Notes under the pieces: model-generated
Seen by the model: only the letters and a program-made list of their open reading frames with translations
Told to the model about the DNA's origin: nothing
Databases searched by the model: none
Shown: positions 1 to 6,369 of the stretch, piece after piece
Numbering within the stretch: the stretch's first letter is position 1
Layout of the letters: every line of letters begins with the position of its first letter
Source of the DNA: an uncultured bacterium
Lineage (GTDB): Bacteria > Pseudomonadota > Gammaproteobacteria > Burkholderiales > Burkholderiaceae_F
NCBI GenBank assembly: GCA_905215795.1
Contig: CAJMRV010000092.1
Span: 1 to 6,865 of the forward strand
Direction of reading: 5' to 3'
Length of the DNA: 6,865 bases
Program-made: the position numbers and the translations under genes

Positions 1-309
1 TTCCCCTTCCTTCACGGGTTCGACGTCCTCTTCGGCGGGTTTCTCGGTGGCTTCCTCGGCGGAGCGGACCTTCTCCTCTTCTCCGGCCTCGTCCTGGGCC
101 GGCGTGTAGCAGTAGACGACGTAGCCGTCCTCCTCGGCGCCGGCGGCGGCTCCGCCCGGAATGCCCGCCGCCATCAGGCCGCCCGGGGCGACCACGAGTT
201 TGGCGAGCAGGACGAGGAGCCCCGCATGCACGAGGCAGGCGAGGCCGAGGGAGGAGTGCCATGGCGTCCTGCCCTCGAGGAAGTCGTGGATCTCCGGGCG
301 GATCGGCAT
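1..309 (-). CDS. TonB-like energy transducer, N-terminal part (runs off left edge)
   Basis: The first 103 residues are visible and the frame is open to the window edge. A short cytoplasmic N-terminus (residues 1-17, ending in PW) leads into one hydrophobic segment (about 20-41, core LACLVHAGLLVLLAKLVV), then a Gly/Ala stretch and an acidic Glu/Ala/Pro-rich region (about 58-103, with EKPAEEDVEPVKEGE). One membrane anchor with a histidine inside it followed by a charged, Pro-containing periplasmic spacer is the TonB plan: in E. coli TonB the anchor carries a conserved Ser-x3-His, and here His28 is kept but Ala24 stands at the Ser position. ATG at 309 is the only sensible start, since the frame has a stop at 336-334. 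It starts 4 nt after the methyltransferase stop. A GGAG lies 17 nt upstream, too far to be convincing, so translation may be coupled. The diagnostic C-terminal domain is outside the window, so another single-anchor protein is possible. Next to a TonB-dependent receptor, a dedicated TonB is the best inference. Confidence 0.6.
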   Translation of the reverse strand, partial: MPIRPEIHDFLEGRTPWHSSLGLACLVHAGLLVLLAKLVVAPGGLMAAGIPGGAAAGAEEDGYVVYCYTPAQDEAGEEEKVRSAEEATEKPAEEDVEPVKEGE

Positions 310-313
310 GGAC

Positions 314-1117
314 TCAGCGGCGGGTGCTCCAGCTCAGCATGGCCCAGCGGGACTGGCCGTGGCGGATCGGAATCCCCTTGGCTGTGCGTTCGTCGTAGAA
401 GGCCTTCAGACGGGTCTTCTCCTCGTCGGTGAGGCCGCCGATCGAGAAGGCGAGCGATTCGGCGAGCTCCTCGAACGTGCCCTTGAAGGGCTTGGGCGGG
501 TTCGTGATGAAGCGCACCTCGCATTCGATCCCCATCTGATGGAGGCGGTTGACGGCGTAGATGTAGGTCGGATAGCCCTTGTCGTCGCGGCCGATCGCCT
601 TGAAGATCGCCTCGTCGAAGAAGTGTGGGTCCGTGATCGCCGTGATCACCACGCGGTCGCGGGCCTTGGCGTTGAGGCGCTCGAGCATGCCGTCGAGGTC
701 GCCCACGAGAGTGGCGCGCGAGGAGACCGCGACGTCCACTTCGGGGACGTCGCTCCAGTCGTCGCTCCAGCTGCGGCGTATCGTCGTGATGTTCTCGAGG
801 TGGCGTTCGTTCGCGAGTCCTTCGAGGACCTCGAGCATCTTCGGGGAGTAGTCGAGCGCCCAGACGTGGCGGCAGGCCGAGGCGAGCGGCAGCGAGAGCG
901 TGCCGGGGCCGCAGCCGATGTCGAGGACGGTCTCCTCGGGGGCGATGCCGATCTGCTCGAGCACCACCGGGACGTAACCCGGGTTGCAGAGGTTGGCCTT
1001 GCGGCTCATGCGCTCGGCCTTGGCGTCCCAGTGGCTCGCCGGGATCTCCGTGTAGCGGGCCGCCTTCTGGTGCGCCGCGTAAAGGGCGTTGAAGTCGATG
1101 TCGTCGATGGTTTTCAT
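314..1117 (-). CDS. class I SAM-dependent methyltransferase in uptake operon
   Basis: Protein of 267 residues. A Rossmann-fold methyltransferase core is clear: motif I VLDIGCGPG at residues 64-72 binds S-adenosylmethionine, and the acidic end of strand 2 is Asp89 in ALDYSPKMLE. A later strand reads EVDVAVSSRA, where many methyltransferases place residues around the active site, and VVITAI follows. The N-terminal 60 residues, with HWDAKAERMSRK, and the C-terminal 80 residues are likely substrate-recognition parts. No signal peptide or membrane segment is visible, so it acts in the cytoplasm. ATG at 1117 overlaps the ATPase stop as ATGA, with GGAGA (1128-1124) 6 nt upstream, so it is translated with the transporter. 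From memory, similar methyltransferases recur beside FecCD-type importers in Proteobacteria, with no substrate known to me. A nicotianamine-synthase-type enzyme is not suggested by the motifs. Enzyme class is secure; substrate is unknown. Confidence 0.9.
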   Translation of the reverse strand: MKTIDDIDFNALYAAHQKAARYTEIPASHWDAKAERMSRKANLCNPGYVPVVLEQIGIAPEETVLDIGCGPGTLSLPLASACRHVWALDYSPKMLEVLEGLANERHLENITTIRRSWSDDWSDVPEVDVAVSSRATLVGDLDGMLERLNAKARDRVVITAITDPHFFDEAIFKAIGRDDKGYPTYIYAVNRLHQMGIECEVRFITNPPKPFKGTFEELAESLAFSIGGLTDEEKTRLKAFYDERTAKGIPIRHGQSRWAMLSWSTRR

Positions 1118-1875
1118 GGTCTGTCTCCAAGTAGTTGACGCAGGCGCGTCTCGGTCATGCCGAAGATGGCGCTCAGGGCGCCCGGGGTGAAGAGCTCGTC
1201 GATCGAACCCTCCCTGAATCCCGAGTGCTGGTCGATGAGCGCGAGGCGGTCGGCGACGAGCCTGACGTGCGAGGGGTTGTGGGTCGTCACGAGGACGGCC
1301 ATCCCCCGGGAGGTGAGCGTCCGTATGTGGTCGAGGACGCGGATCTGGTTGCCGAAGTCGAGGCTCGCCGTGGGTTCGTCCATGATGAGCACGGGACTTC
1401 TCTGGCAGAGCGCGCGGGCGATCAGCACGAGCTGCTTTTCGCCGCCGCTCAGTTCGGTGTAGCGCCGGTTGGCGAGGTGCGTGATGCCGAGGTCGCCGAG
1501 CGCCCTGAGGGCGCGTGCGCGGTCGTCCCGTCCGGGACTCCGGTACCACTCCAGGCCCGCGCTCGTCCCCATGAGGACCATGTCCTCGACGAGGAACGGG
1601 AAGGGCTTGGCCTGGGCCTGCGGGACGTAGGCGAGCGAGGCGGCGAGCGTGCGCGCGCCGAGTTCGGGAAGGGGGCGTCCCCCGACCTCGACGCCGCCCG
1701 CGATGGGCGGGATCAGTCCGAGGAGCGTCTTGAGGAAGGTCGACTTCCCGGCGCCGTTGGCGCCGAGCAGGCAGCACACGGTCCCCGCGCGCAGCGTGAA
1801 GTCGATCCCCTCGATGACGGGGACGCCTTCGTAGCCCACCGAGAGGCCGCGGGTGGAAAGGAGCACGTCGTTCAC
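1114..1875 (-). CDS. ABC transporter ATPase, FecE/FepC/BtuD type
   Basis: A 253-residue nucleotide-binding subunit with every catalytic motif intact: Walker A GANGAGKST (38-46), Q-loop Gln86 in YVPQAQ, signature LSGGE (142-146), Walker B VLIMDEP (162-168), D-loop SLD (171-173) and switch His199 in TTHN. Size and motif spacing fit ATPases of iron-siderophore, haem and cobalamin importers. It should sit as a homodimer on the cytoplasmic face of the permease and power import. The start is GTG at 1875: its GTGA overlaps the permease TGA, and a near-perfect AGGAGGT lies 7 nt upstream. The frame stays open far upstream only because it runs antisense-shifted through the GC-rich permease gene, so a longer protein is not credible. 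Its 3' end overlaps the methyltransferase ATG by 4 nt. Confidence 0.96.
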   Translation of the reverse strand: MNDVLLSTRGLSVGYEGVPVIEGIDFTLRAGTVCCLLGANGAGKSTFLKTLLGLIPPIAGGVEVGGRPLPELGARTLAASLAYVPQAQAKPFPFLVEDMVLMGTSAGLEWYRSPGRDDRARALRALGDLGITHLANRRYTELSGGEKQLVLIARALCQRSPVLIMDEPTASLDFGNQIRVLDHIRTLTSRGMAVLVTTHNPSHVRLVADRLALIDQHSGFREGSIDELFTPGALSAIFGMTETRLRQLLGDRP

Positions 1876-2933
1876 GTCTCGGACCTCCTCAGGAGAAGGT
1901 AGAGGAAGAACGGCGCCCCGAAGGTCGCGGTGATGATCCCGAGCGGGAGTTCGATCGGGGCGATCGTGCGGGCCATCGTGTCGGCGGCGAGCAGGAAGGT
2001 CCCCCCGAGGAAGAACGACGTCGGAAGCAGCACGACGAAGTTCGCCCCCACGAGCATCCGCGCCATGTGGGGCACGAGCAGACCCACCCAGCCGATGATC
2101 CCCGTCATGGAGACGACGGCGGCGGTGCAGAGGGTCGTGAGGACGATGAGGACGGCGCGCGTGAGGCGGATCGGGACGCCGAGGGTGCGGGCTTCGTCGT
2201 CCTCGAGCGTGAGCAGGTTGAGCCTCCAGCGCAGGAGGAAGAGCGGCGTCAGGCCGACGAGGAGCATCGTGGCGATGAGCGCGAGGGCGTCCCAGTCGAC
2301 CGCGGTGAGGCTCCCGAGGAACCAGAACGTGATCGAGGGGAGCTGCGTGAACGGGTCGGCGAGGATTTTGATGAGGGAGATGCCCGCGCTGAGCAGGCTT
2401 CCCACGGCGATGCCGGCGAGGACGAGCACGAGCACCGGGTCGTGGCGGCGCGCACGCGTGCCGAGCATCGCGACGATGCTCACCGCGCCGAGGCCGCCGA
2501 TGAAGGCGAAGGCCTGGACGTAGAACATCGGGAGGTCGTAGAAGAACGCGATCGAGGCGCCCAGGCCCGCTCCCGCGGAGACGCCCAGGATGTCGGGCGA
2601 GACGAGGGGGTTTCGGAACATGCCCTGGTAGGTGGCGCCCGCACACGAGAGCGAGGCGCCCACGAGGACCGCCACGAGCAGGCGCGGGATGCGGATCGTC
2701 CAGAGGACGGTCTCGACGTTGGCGTCGGCCGGTTCGGCGCCCGTGAGCCGGCAGCGCACGGACTCCCAGAGTTCCCCGGGCGAGACCGGGAACTGTCCGA
2801 GGTTGAGCGAGACGAGGAGCACGATGAGGAGCGCCCCCGTGAGACCCGCATAAAAGAGGAGCAGGGAGCGTCGGAAGAACGGCGTTCCGGGGACGGCTCG
2901 CTTGCTGGCGGTGAGCTGGGCTGCCGTGCTCAT
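1872..2933 (-). CDS. FecCD/BtuC-type inner-membrane permease
   Basis: Protein of 353 residues, the usual length for the family, with many hydrophobic segments (about nine or ten) from residue 24 to 349. Hallmarks of the FecCD family are in order: RIPRLLVAVLVGASLSCAGA then YQGMFRNPLVSPDILGVSAG (81-120), the cytoplasmic EARTLGV (247-253) near the ATPase contact, and GIIGWVGLLVPHMAR (278-292). The C-terminus has PLGIITATFGAPFFLYLLLRR. Only one permease gene is present, so the channel is probably a homodimer, as in BtuC. ATG at 2933 forms ATGA with the stop of the binding-protein gene; no good Shine-Dalgarno precedes it, which points to translation by coupling. The family moves iron-siderophores, haem, cobalamin and some metals or oxyanions; the permease alone does not tell which. 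Confidence 0.96.
   Translation of the reverse strand: MSTAAQLTASKRAVPGTPFFRRSLLLFYAGLTGALLIVLLVSLNLGQFPVSPGELWESVRCRLTGAEPADANVETVLWTIRIPRLLVAVLVGASLSCAGATYQGMFRNPLVSPDILGVSAGAGLGASIAFFYDLPMFYVQAFAFIGGLGAVSIVAMLGTRARRHDPVLVLVLAGIAVGSLLSAGISLIKILADPFTQLPSITFWFLGSLTAVDWDALALIATMLLVGLTPLFLLRWRLNLLTLEDDEARTLGVPIRLTRAVLIVLTTLCTAAVVSMTGIIGWVGLLVPHMARMLVGANFVVLLPTSFFLGGTFLLAADTMARTIAPIELPLGIITATFGAPFFLYLLLRRSET
1883..1889 (-). promoter_or_regulatory. Shine-Dalgarno AGGAGGT fixing the ATPase GTG start
   Basis: AGGAGGT read on the minus strand, 7 nt before GTG at 1875 and inside the last codons of the permease (Arg-Arg-Ser). It is the strongest ribosome binding site in the window and settles the start on GTG. 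It may raise ATPase output relative to the permease, whose own start has no clear Shine-Dalgarno. Confidence 0.8.
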
Positions 2934-3961
2934 CGTGCCGTCGGTTCGAGGAGTTCGAGCGTCTGGTCACGGTCGAGCTCCACGTGGTAGAAGAGTTTGT
3001 AGAAGGTCATCACGTCCTCGACGAGGGCGTCCTTGGGCTTGCCGTCGAGCAGGCCGGCGAGCCACTTGATGCCGAGGAGTCTGTTCAGGCTCGGCGGCGA
3101 GTCGATCCAGTTGAAGGGGATCGCCGGGACGAGGTAGACCTGGCGGTTCTTCACGGCCTTCAGGCGCGACCATTTCTTGTCGGCGTAGGCGGCCTTGTAG
3201 AACTCGGGGTATTCGGTGAAGATCATGTCGGGGTCCCAGAGCAGGAGCTGCTCGGGGGAGATGCGGGTGAGGCCCTTGTGCGAACCGGCCACGACGTTCT
3301 TCAGACCGACCCATTCGAGGGTTTCGGTGTGGATCGAGCCGGGTTCGGCGGTCTGCAGGCCGTCGGTTCCGCGTGCGAGGTAGACGGTGCGGTTTTCAGA
3401 ACCGCGCCGGGAGCGCCCCTCCTCGAGCGCTTTCTCGGCCCATCGGGCCTGGGGCTCGGTCGTCTTTTCGACGTCGAGCATGCGGCCCGCCTCGCGGAGC
3501 ATGGCCGGGGTGTCGTCGAGCTCTCCGTTGAAGAGCACGTAGGGGACGCGGGTCTGGACCTGGGTCTTTCTGGCCTGGTCCATGTAGTTGGGGGTGAAGT
3601 TGCCGATGTCGACGATGAGGTCGGGCGAGAGCGCCACGATCTTCTCGGGGCCGAGCGTGCTGCTCTTGCCGGAGATCTTGCCGAGCACCGGGAGGTGCTT
3701 CATCGAATCGGGAAAGAAGACGCCCCTCGGGGAGTCGAGGTTGAAGCCCGCGAATCCCTCGAGCTTCTCCGGGGCGATGCTCAGGAGGAGCACGTCCGAG
3801 GGGTTGCCCGCCGAGAGGATCCTCTTGACCGACTGCGGAGCGGGCGGAGTGCCCGCGGTGAACGCAAGGCGGGTGCCTTCCGGGGCCGCCGTGGCGGCGG
3901 GGCCGGATCCCGCGGTGATCAGGATCGCGGAGAGGACAAGGAGCGTCTTTCTCAGGTTCAT
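2930..3961 (-). CDS. periplasmic substrate-binding protein of a FecB/TroA-like ABC importer
   Basis: Protein of 343 residues with a Sec signal peptide: basic NLRK, hydrophobic core LLVLSAILITAG and a likely cut after Ala25 (ATA-AP). No lipobox Cys, so it is free in the periplasm. The body has class III binding-protein traits: an N-lobe with RILSAGNPSDVLLLSIAPEKL and LSPDLIVDIG, a C-lobe with ISPEQLLLWDPDMIFTEY, and near the end NWIDSPPSLNRLLGIKWL (284-301). That last W-x-D-x-PPS-x-NR-x2-G-x2-W pattern is one I associate with the HemV-2/MolA-like branch of metal and oxyanion binding proteins as well as iron-complex ones, so the ligand is open. ATG at 3961 has GGAG 8 nt upstream. It follows the receptor gene after 62 nt and overlaps the permease start by 4 nt. 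Role is firm, ligand unknown. Confidence 0.93.
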   Translation of the reverse strand: MNLRKTLLVLSAILITAGSGPAATAAPEGTRLAFTAGTPPAPQSVKRILSAGNPSDVLLLSIAPEKLEGFAGFNLDSPRGVFFPDSMKHLPVLGKISGKSSTLGPEKIVALSPDLIVDIGNFTPNYMDQARKTQVQTRVPYVLFNGELDDTPAMLREAGRMLDVEKTTEPQARWAEKALEEGRSRRGSENRTVYLARGTDGLQTAEPGSIHTETLEWVGLKNVVAGSHKGLTRISPEQLLLWDPDMIFTEYPEFYKAAYADKKWSRLKAVKNRQVYLVPAIPFNWIDSPPSLNRLLGIKWLAGLLDGKPKDALVEDVMTFYKLFYHVELDRDQTLELLEPTAR

Positions 3962-3969
3962 GATGTTGA

Positions 3970-3973
3970 CTCC
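3970..3973 (-). promoter_or_regulatory. Shine-Dalgarno GGAG of the binding-protein gene
   Basis: GGAG stands 8 nt before ATG at 3961, in the 62-nt gap after the receptor stop. It supports this start, which also gives a proper signal peptide, and shows that the binding protein is translated independently of the receptor. Confidence 0.65.
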
Positions 3974-3980
3974 GGACGTC

Positions 3981-4007
3981 GGGACGGCCCTTTGGGAGGA
4001 CCGCCCC
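3981..4007 (-). promoter_or_regulatory. stem-loop between receptor and binding-protein genes
   Basis: In the mRNA, GGGGCGG pairs with CCGUCCC (seven pairs, one of them G-U), and the loop contains a small CCC-AAA-GGG inner hairpin. No U-run follows, so it is not a standard terminator. In transporter operons such structures often protect the upstream mRNA or partly halt transcription, which would give more receptor or binding protein than downstream parts. Function here is inferred. Confidence 0.4.
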
Positions 4008-4023
4008 GGCTGGGTTTCAGGAC

Positions 4024-6291
4024 TTAGTAGACGTACTTCAGGTTGGCGAAGAACGTGCGGCCTTCTTCGACGTAGCCATCGTCATAGAAGTTCTCGCGGT
4101 CGAAGATGTTCGAGACGCCGGCGTTGACCGTGAAGTTCTTGTTGATTTCATAGGTCGCCTTGGCGTTCGTAATCGAAACGGCCTTGAGCTTCTTGTAATG
4201 GGTCTTTTTCTGGGCCATGTAGTTGTCCCAGGTCTTGGACTGCCACTGTTGGTCGACATAGAGGCTCAATGCAGGGGTGGCTTGCCAATCCGCCCAGAGG
4301 AAGGCCTTGTGATTGGGGGTGCCAGTTACTTTCCTATCCTTGTAGGTGACGTTCTTGGCGTGCAGGTACGTGTAGTTGGCGCCGAGCTTCAGGGAGTCGA
4401 CGGGCTTGATGTAGCCGGCGAGTTCGATGCCGTAACGGCGGACCTTGCCGACGTTCTGGCACTGGCTCACAGTATCCTTAGCACCAGGGGTGGGTACAGT
4501 CGGATCGGGAATGTCCACGTTTTCGATGGCGTCATGCGTTTGGGAATAGAACAAACCCGTCTGAACCTGGGCAAAGTCGCCCCAGTGCTTCGTCACGTTC
4601 CAGTCGACGTGGTAGGCCGTTTCCGCCTTGAGGAACGGGTTGGGCCAGTTCTTGCCGAACTTCTTGGAGTATCGATCCTTCATGGTCGGGAAGCGGGTCT
4701 TCTTGGCGATGCCGAGGGAGGTCTCCCATTCGGGGTCGATCTGATAGATGCCCTTGAGCTGGAAGTCCCAGGCATGCTGATGCTTGAGTTCGGGAGATTC
4801 AATAGAACCCTTGATAGCCTCTCCCCAATGAGTAGCAGGGGCGGGAGGCGTACCTGAGCCGGAGCCCGAGGGAGTGCCGGTAGCTCCACTGGGCCCGGAA
4901 CTGGATCCAGTGCCAGGGGTTGCGCCACCCCCGGCTTTTTTGCCGGCTCCGGCTTTTTTACCAGCTCCGGATTTTTGCTTTTCCACGAACATTTCACTGT
5001 CTCGTGGGTTGCGGTAACTGTACGAAACACCACCCACGAGCGTGAAGTCTTCAGTCATGCTGTAGGTATCTTCAAGGGCGAGCGTCAACGTGCGGTCGGA
5101 GTCCTTGGTCTGGGGCTTGTATCCTCGTGCGCCGTAGTCTTCGGCACGGTGGACGTCCGTCACCCAAAGCGTCGCGAACTTCAGGGCGTGTTCGTCGAGA
5201 AGCGTTCCGCCCACTTCAAAGCCGACACCGTAGGAGTAATCACGGTATTTGCTCTTGTTGTTGTAGTGGTCATCATCGAATATGCCGGCGTACTGATCAG
5301 CTGTCGGCTTTTCATCCAATTTGGGTAACCAAGGGGTTTTCTTAGAATAGACGCCCCATTCCTTCATGTCGTTGTTGAACGACGTGTAGAACACCTTGCC
5401 GTCGATGTAGATGTCGTGCTCTTCCTCGAGCTGGGTGTGGCTCAAGGCATAGATGTTCGTCTTGTCCCACTTCGGCCAGCGCCACCAACGCTGGGTCATG
5501 CCGCTCGGGTACGTGCCACCGTAGAGGGGTTGTTCCTTGTCGGCGTGCTGGTGCGAAATCACGAGGGTGTACTCGTCGGTCGCGTTGGGCGTCAGACCGA
5601 GCTTGAGCTGGGCCTTGTAGTCCTTGTGCTTGGAGTTGGGAATGCGTTTTCCGTCGATGGGGAATTGTGCGGAGCCGTGGTAGCCGTGCGGGGACTGCAT
5701 GCCCGCGTCGTTCATATAGCTGAGGCTCACCGCGCCGTACCACAGGTCCTGCTTGGTGCCGAGGTTGGCGTAGACGTCCTCGCCGTGGGTCTTGGAGTTC
5801 TTGCCCGTCTTGAAGCCGGCGCCGACCGTCGCTTCGAAGGGCTTGGTGGGCTTCATCGTGACGAGGTTCACCGCGCCGCCGAGGGCGTTCGGACCGTAGA
5901 GGACGGAGCCCGTCCCCTTGCTTACGTCGACCGTGGCGAGGTCGAAGACGGTGTAGCGGCCGAAGTCGTTCGTGCCGTCGTAGGGGATGTAGACCGGGAT
6001 GCCGTCGATGAGGAGCGGCACTTCGCTCGGGCCGAAGCCGCGAACGAAGATGTTGTTGTCCGAACGGGCGCCCTGGCGGTTCGTGTAGACGCCCGGGACG
6101 AACTTCGCGATTTCGTTGACGGTCTTGACGTTGTTGAGTTCGAGGGTCTGTTGGTCGACGTGGGCGCTCGAGAGCATGTCGCGCGCCTGGGCGACGACGT
6201 CGATCTGGCCGAGTGTGAAGGGCTCGCTGGCTATGGCGGCGAGCGGCGCGAAGGTCAGGGCGACGCCGGCCGCCAGTAGTGACTTCTTCAT
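4024..6291 (-). CDS. TonB-dependent outer-membrane receptor
   Basis: Protein of 755 residues. Signal peptide 1-21 (MKKSLLAAGVALTFAPLAAIA, cut before SEP). A TonB-box-like stretch QIDVVA follows at 29-34. The plug domain (about 45-148) has NNIFVRGF (79-86), LLIDGIPV (93-100), a KGTGSVLYGP segment (125-134) and LGGAVNLVT (137-145). The rest is a beta-barrel of alternating strands and long loops, with RFPTMKDRY and NPFLKAETAYHVDW in late loops, a NIFDRENFY turn, and a terminal strand ending LKYVY with an aromatic residue. It takes a ligand across the outer membrane with TonB energy. ATG at 6291 is chosen because it begins the signal peptide and has GGAGA (6302-6298) 6 nt upstream. Odd points: a 50-residue Gly/Ala/Ser/Pro/Lys insert at 438-487, a Trp cluster RWWRWPKW at 268-275, and low-GC patches in the barrel. 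It heads the operon. Ligand cannot be assigned. Confidence 0.97.
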   Translation of the reverse strand: MKKSLLAAGVALTFAPLAAIASEPFTLGQIDVVAQARDMLSSAHVDQQTLELNNVKTVNEIAKFVPGVYTNRQGARSDNNIFVRGFGPSEVPLLIDGIPVYIPYDGTNDFGRYTVFDLATVDVSKGTGSVLYGPNALGGAVNLVTMKPTKPFEATVGAGFKTGKNSKTHGEDVYANLGTKQDLWYGAVSLSYMNDAGMQSPHGYHGSAQFPIDGKRIPNSKHKDYKAQLKLGLTPNATDEYTLVISHQHADKEQPLYGGTYPSGMTQRWWRWPKWDKTNIYALSHTQLEEEHDIYIDGKVFYTSFNNDMKEWGVYSKKTPWLPKLDEKPTADQYAGIFDDDHYNNKSKYRDYSYGVGFEVGGTLLDEHALKFATLWVTDVHRAEDYGARGYKPQTKDSDRTLTLALEDTYSMTEDFTLVGGVSYSYRNPRDSEMFVEKQKSGAGKKAGAGKKAGGGATPGTGSSSGPSGATGTPSGSGSGTPPAPATHWGEAIKGSIESPELKHQHAWDFQLKGIYQIDPEWETSLGIAKKTRFPTMKDRYSKKFGKNWPNPFLKAETAYHVDWNVTKHWGDFAQVQTGLFYSQTHDAIENVDIPDPTVPTPGAKDTVSQCQNVGKVRRYGIELAGYIKPVDSLKLGANYTYLHAKNVTYKDRKVTGTPNHKAFLWADWQATPALSLYVDQQWQSKTWDNYMAQKKTHYKKLKAVSITNAKATYEINKNFTVNAGVSNIFDRENFYDDGYVEEGRTFFANLKYVY
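4831..4980 (-). other. low-complexity insert in a receptor loop (residues 438-487)
   Basis: Residues 438-487 are almost only Gly, Ala, Ser, Thr, Pro and Lys. The run begins with Lys-rich KSGAGKKAGAGKKAGGG and passes into Ser/Thr/Pro/Gly repeats ending GTPPAPAT. Flanks look like barrel strands (LVGGVSYSYRNP before, HAWDFQLKGIYQI after), so the insert most likely lies in a surface-exposed loop. Reading frame is kept. Codons such as GGA, GGT, ACT, CCT and GCT are commoner here than in neighbouring genes. Confidence 0.8.
4931..4984 (-). repeat. three 18-bp tandem repeats inside receptor gene
   Basis: On the plus strand the units are 4931-4948, 4949-4966 and 4967-4984. The first two differ at two or three bases; the third is more divergent. 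They encode KKAGAG-type hexapeptides, so gain or loss of a unit keeps the frame. Two units contain six-base A runs in the coding strand (4941-4936 and 4959-4954), which could slip and break the frame. Confidence 0.7.
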
Positions 6292-6297
6292 GGTGTT

Positions 6298-6302
6298 TCT
6301 CC
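6298..6302 (-). promoter_or_regulatory. Shine-Dalgarno GGAGA of the receptor gene
   Basis: GGAGA lies 6 nt before ATG at 6291. Together with the signal peptide that begins at that ATG it rules out the longer reading from 6441. Confidence 0.7.
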
Positions 6303-6340
6303 GATGGTTGATGGGGTGGCCCGGCGGCGCCGCATTCGAT

Positions 6341-6369
6341 GCGCGTTCCCTCGGAAGGAGCGCGTTCCC
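6341..6369. repeat. 10-bp direct repeat in the operon leader
   Basis: GCGCGTTCCC occurs at 6341-6350 and again at 6360-6369 on the plus strand, 19 bp apart start to start, within the roughly 150-nt leader between promoter and receptor start. The repeat is exact. It could be a protein site or part of RNA structure; no known riboswitch is recognised in this leader. Confidence 0.45.

Noticed and set aside
174..1130. Second minus-strand frame of 318 codons overlapping the methyltransferase
   Set aside because: Arg/Pro/His-rich frameshifted shadow; the true frame contains the SAM motif.
161..1138. Long plus-strand reading frame (325 codons) over the methyltransferase gene
   Set aside because: No family-like motifs, Glu/Arg/Val/Ala-rich composition typical of antisense shadows in GC-rich DNA; the opposite strand encodes a clear methyltransferase.
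1876..2970. Extended or fused ATPase reading back to 2970
   Set aside because: The extra part is an Arg/Pro/His-rich shadow of the permease; GTG at 1875 has AGGAGGT and the family's normal length.
2067..4027. Plus-strand frames 2067-2990 and 2984-4027
   Set aside because: Extremely charged or low-information proteins lying opposite the permease and binding-protein genes, which have strong family motifs; shadows of codon bias.
5416..6279. Plus-strand frame of 287 codons opposite the receptor plug
   Set aside because: Val/Glu/Arg-rich, no motifs or ribosome binding site, entirely antisense to conserved plug sequence.
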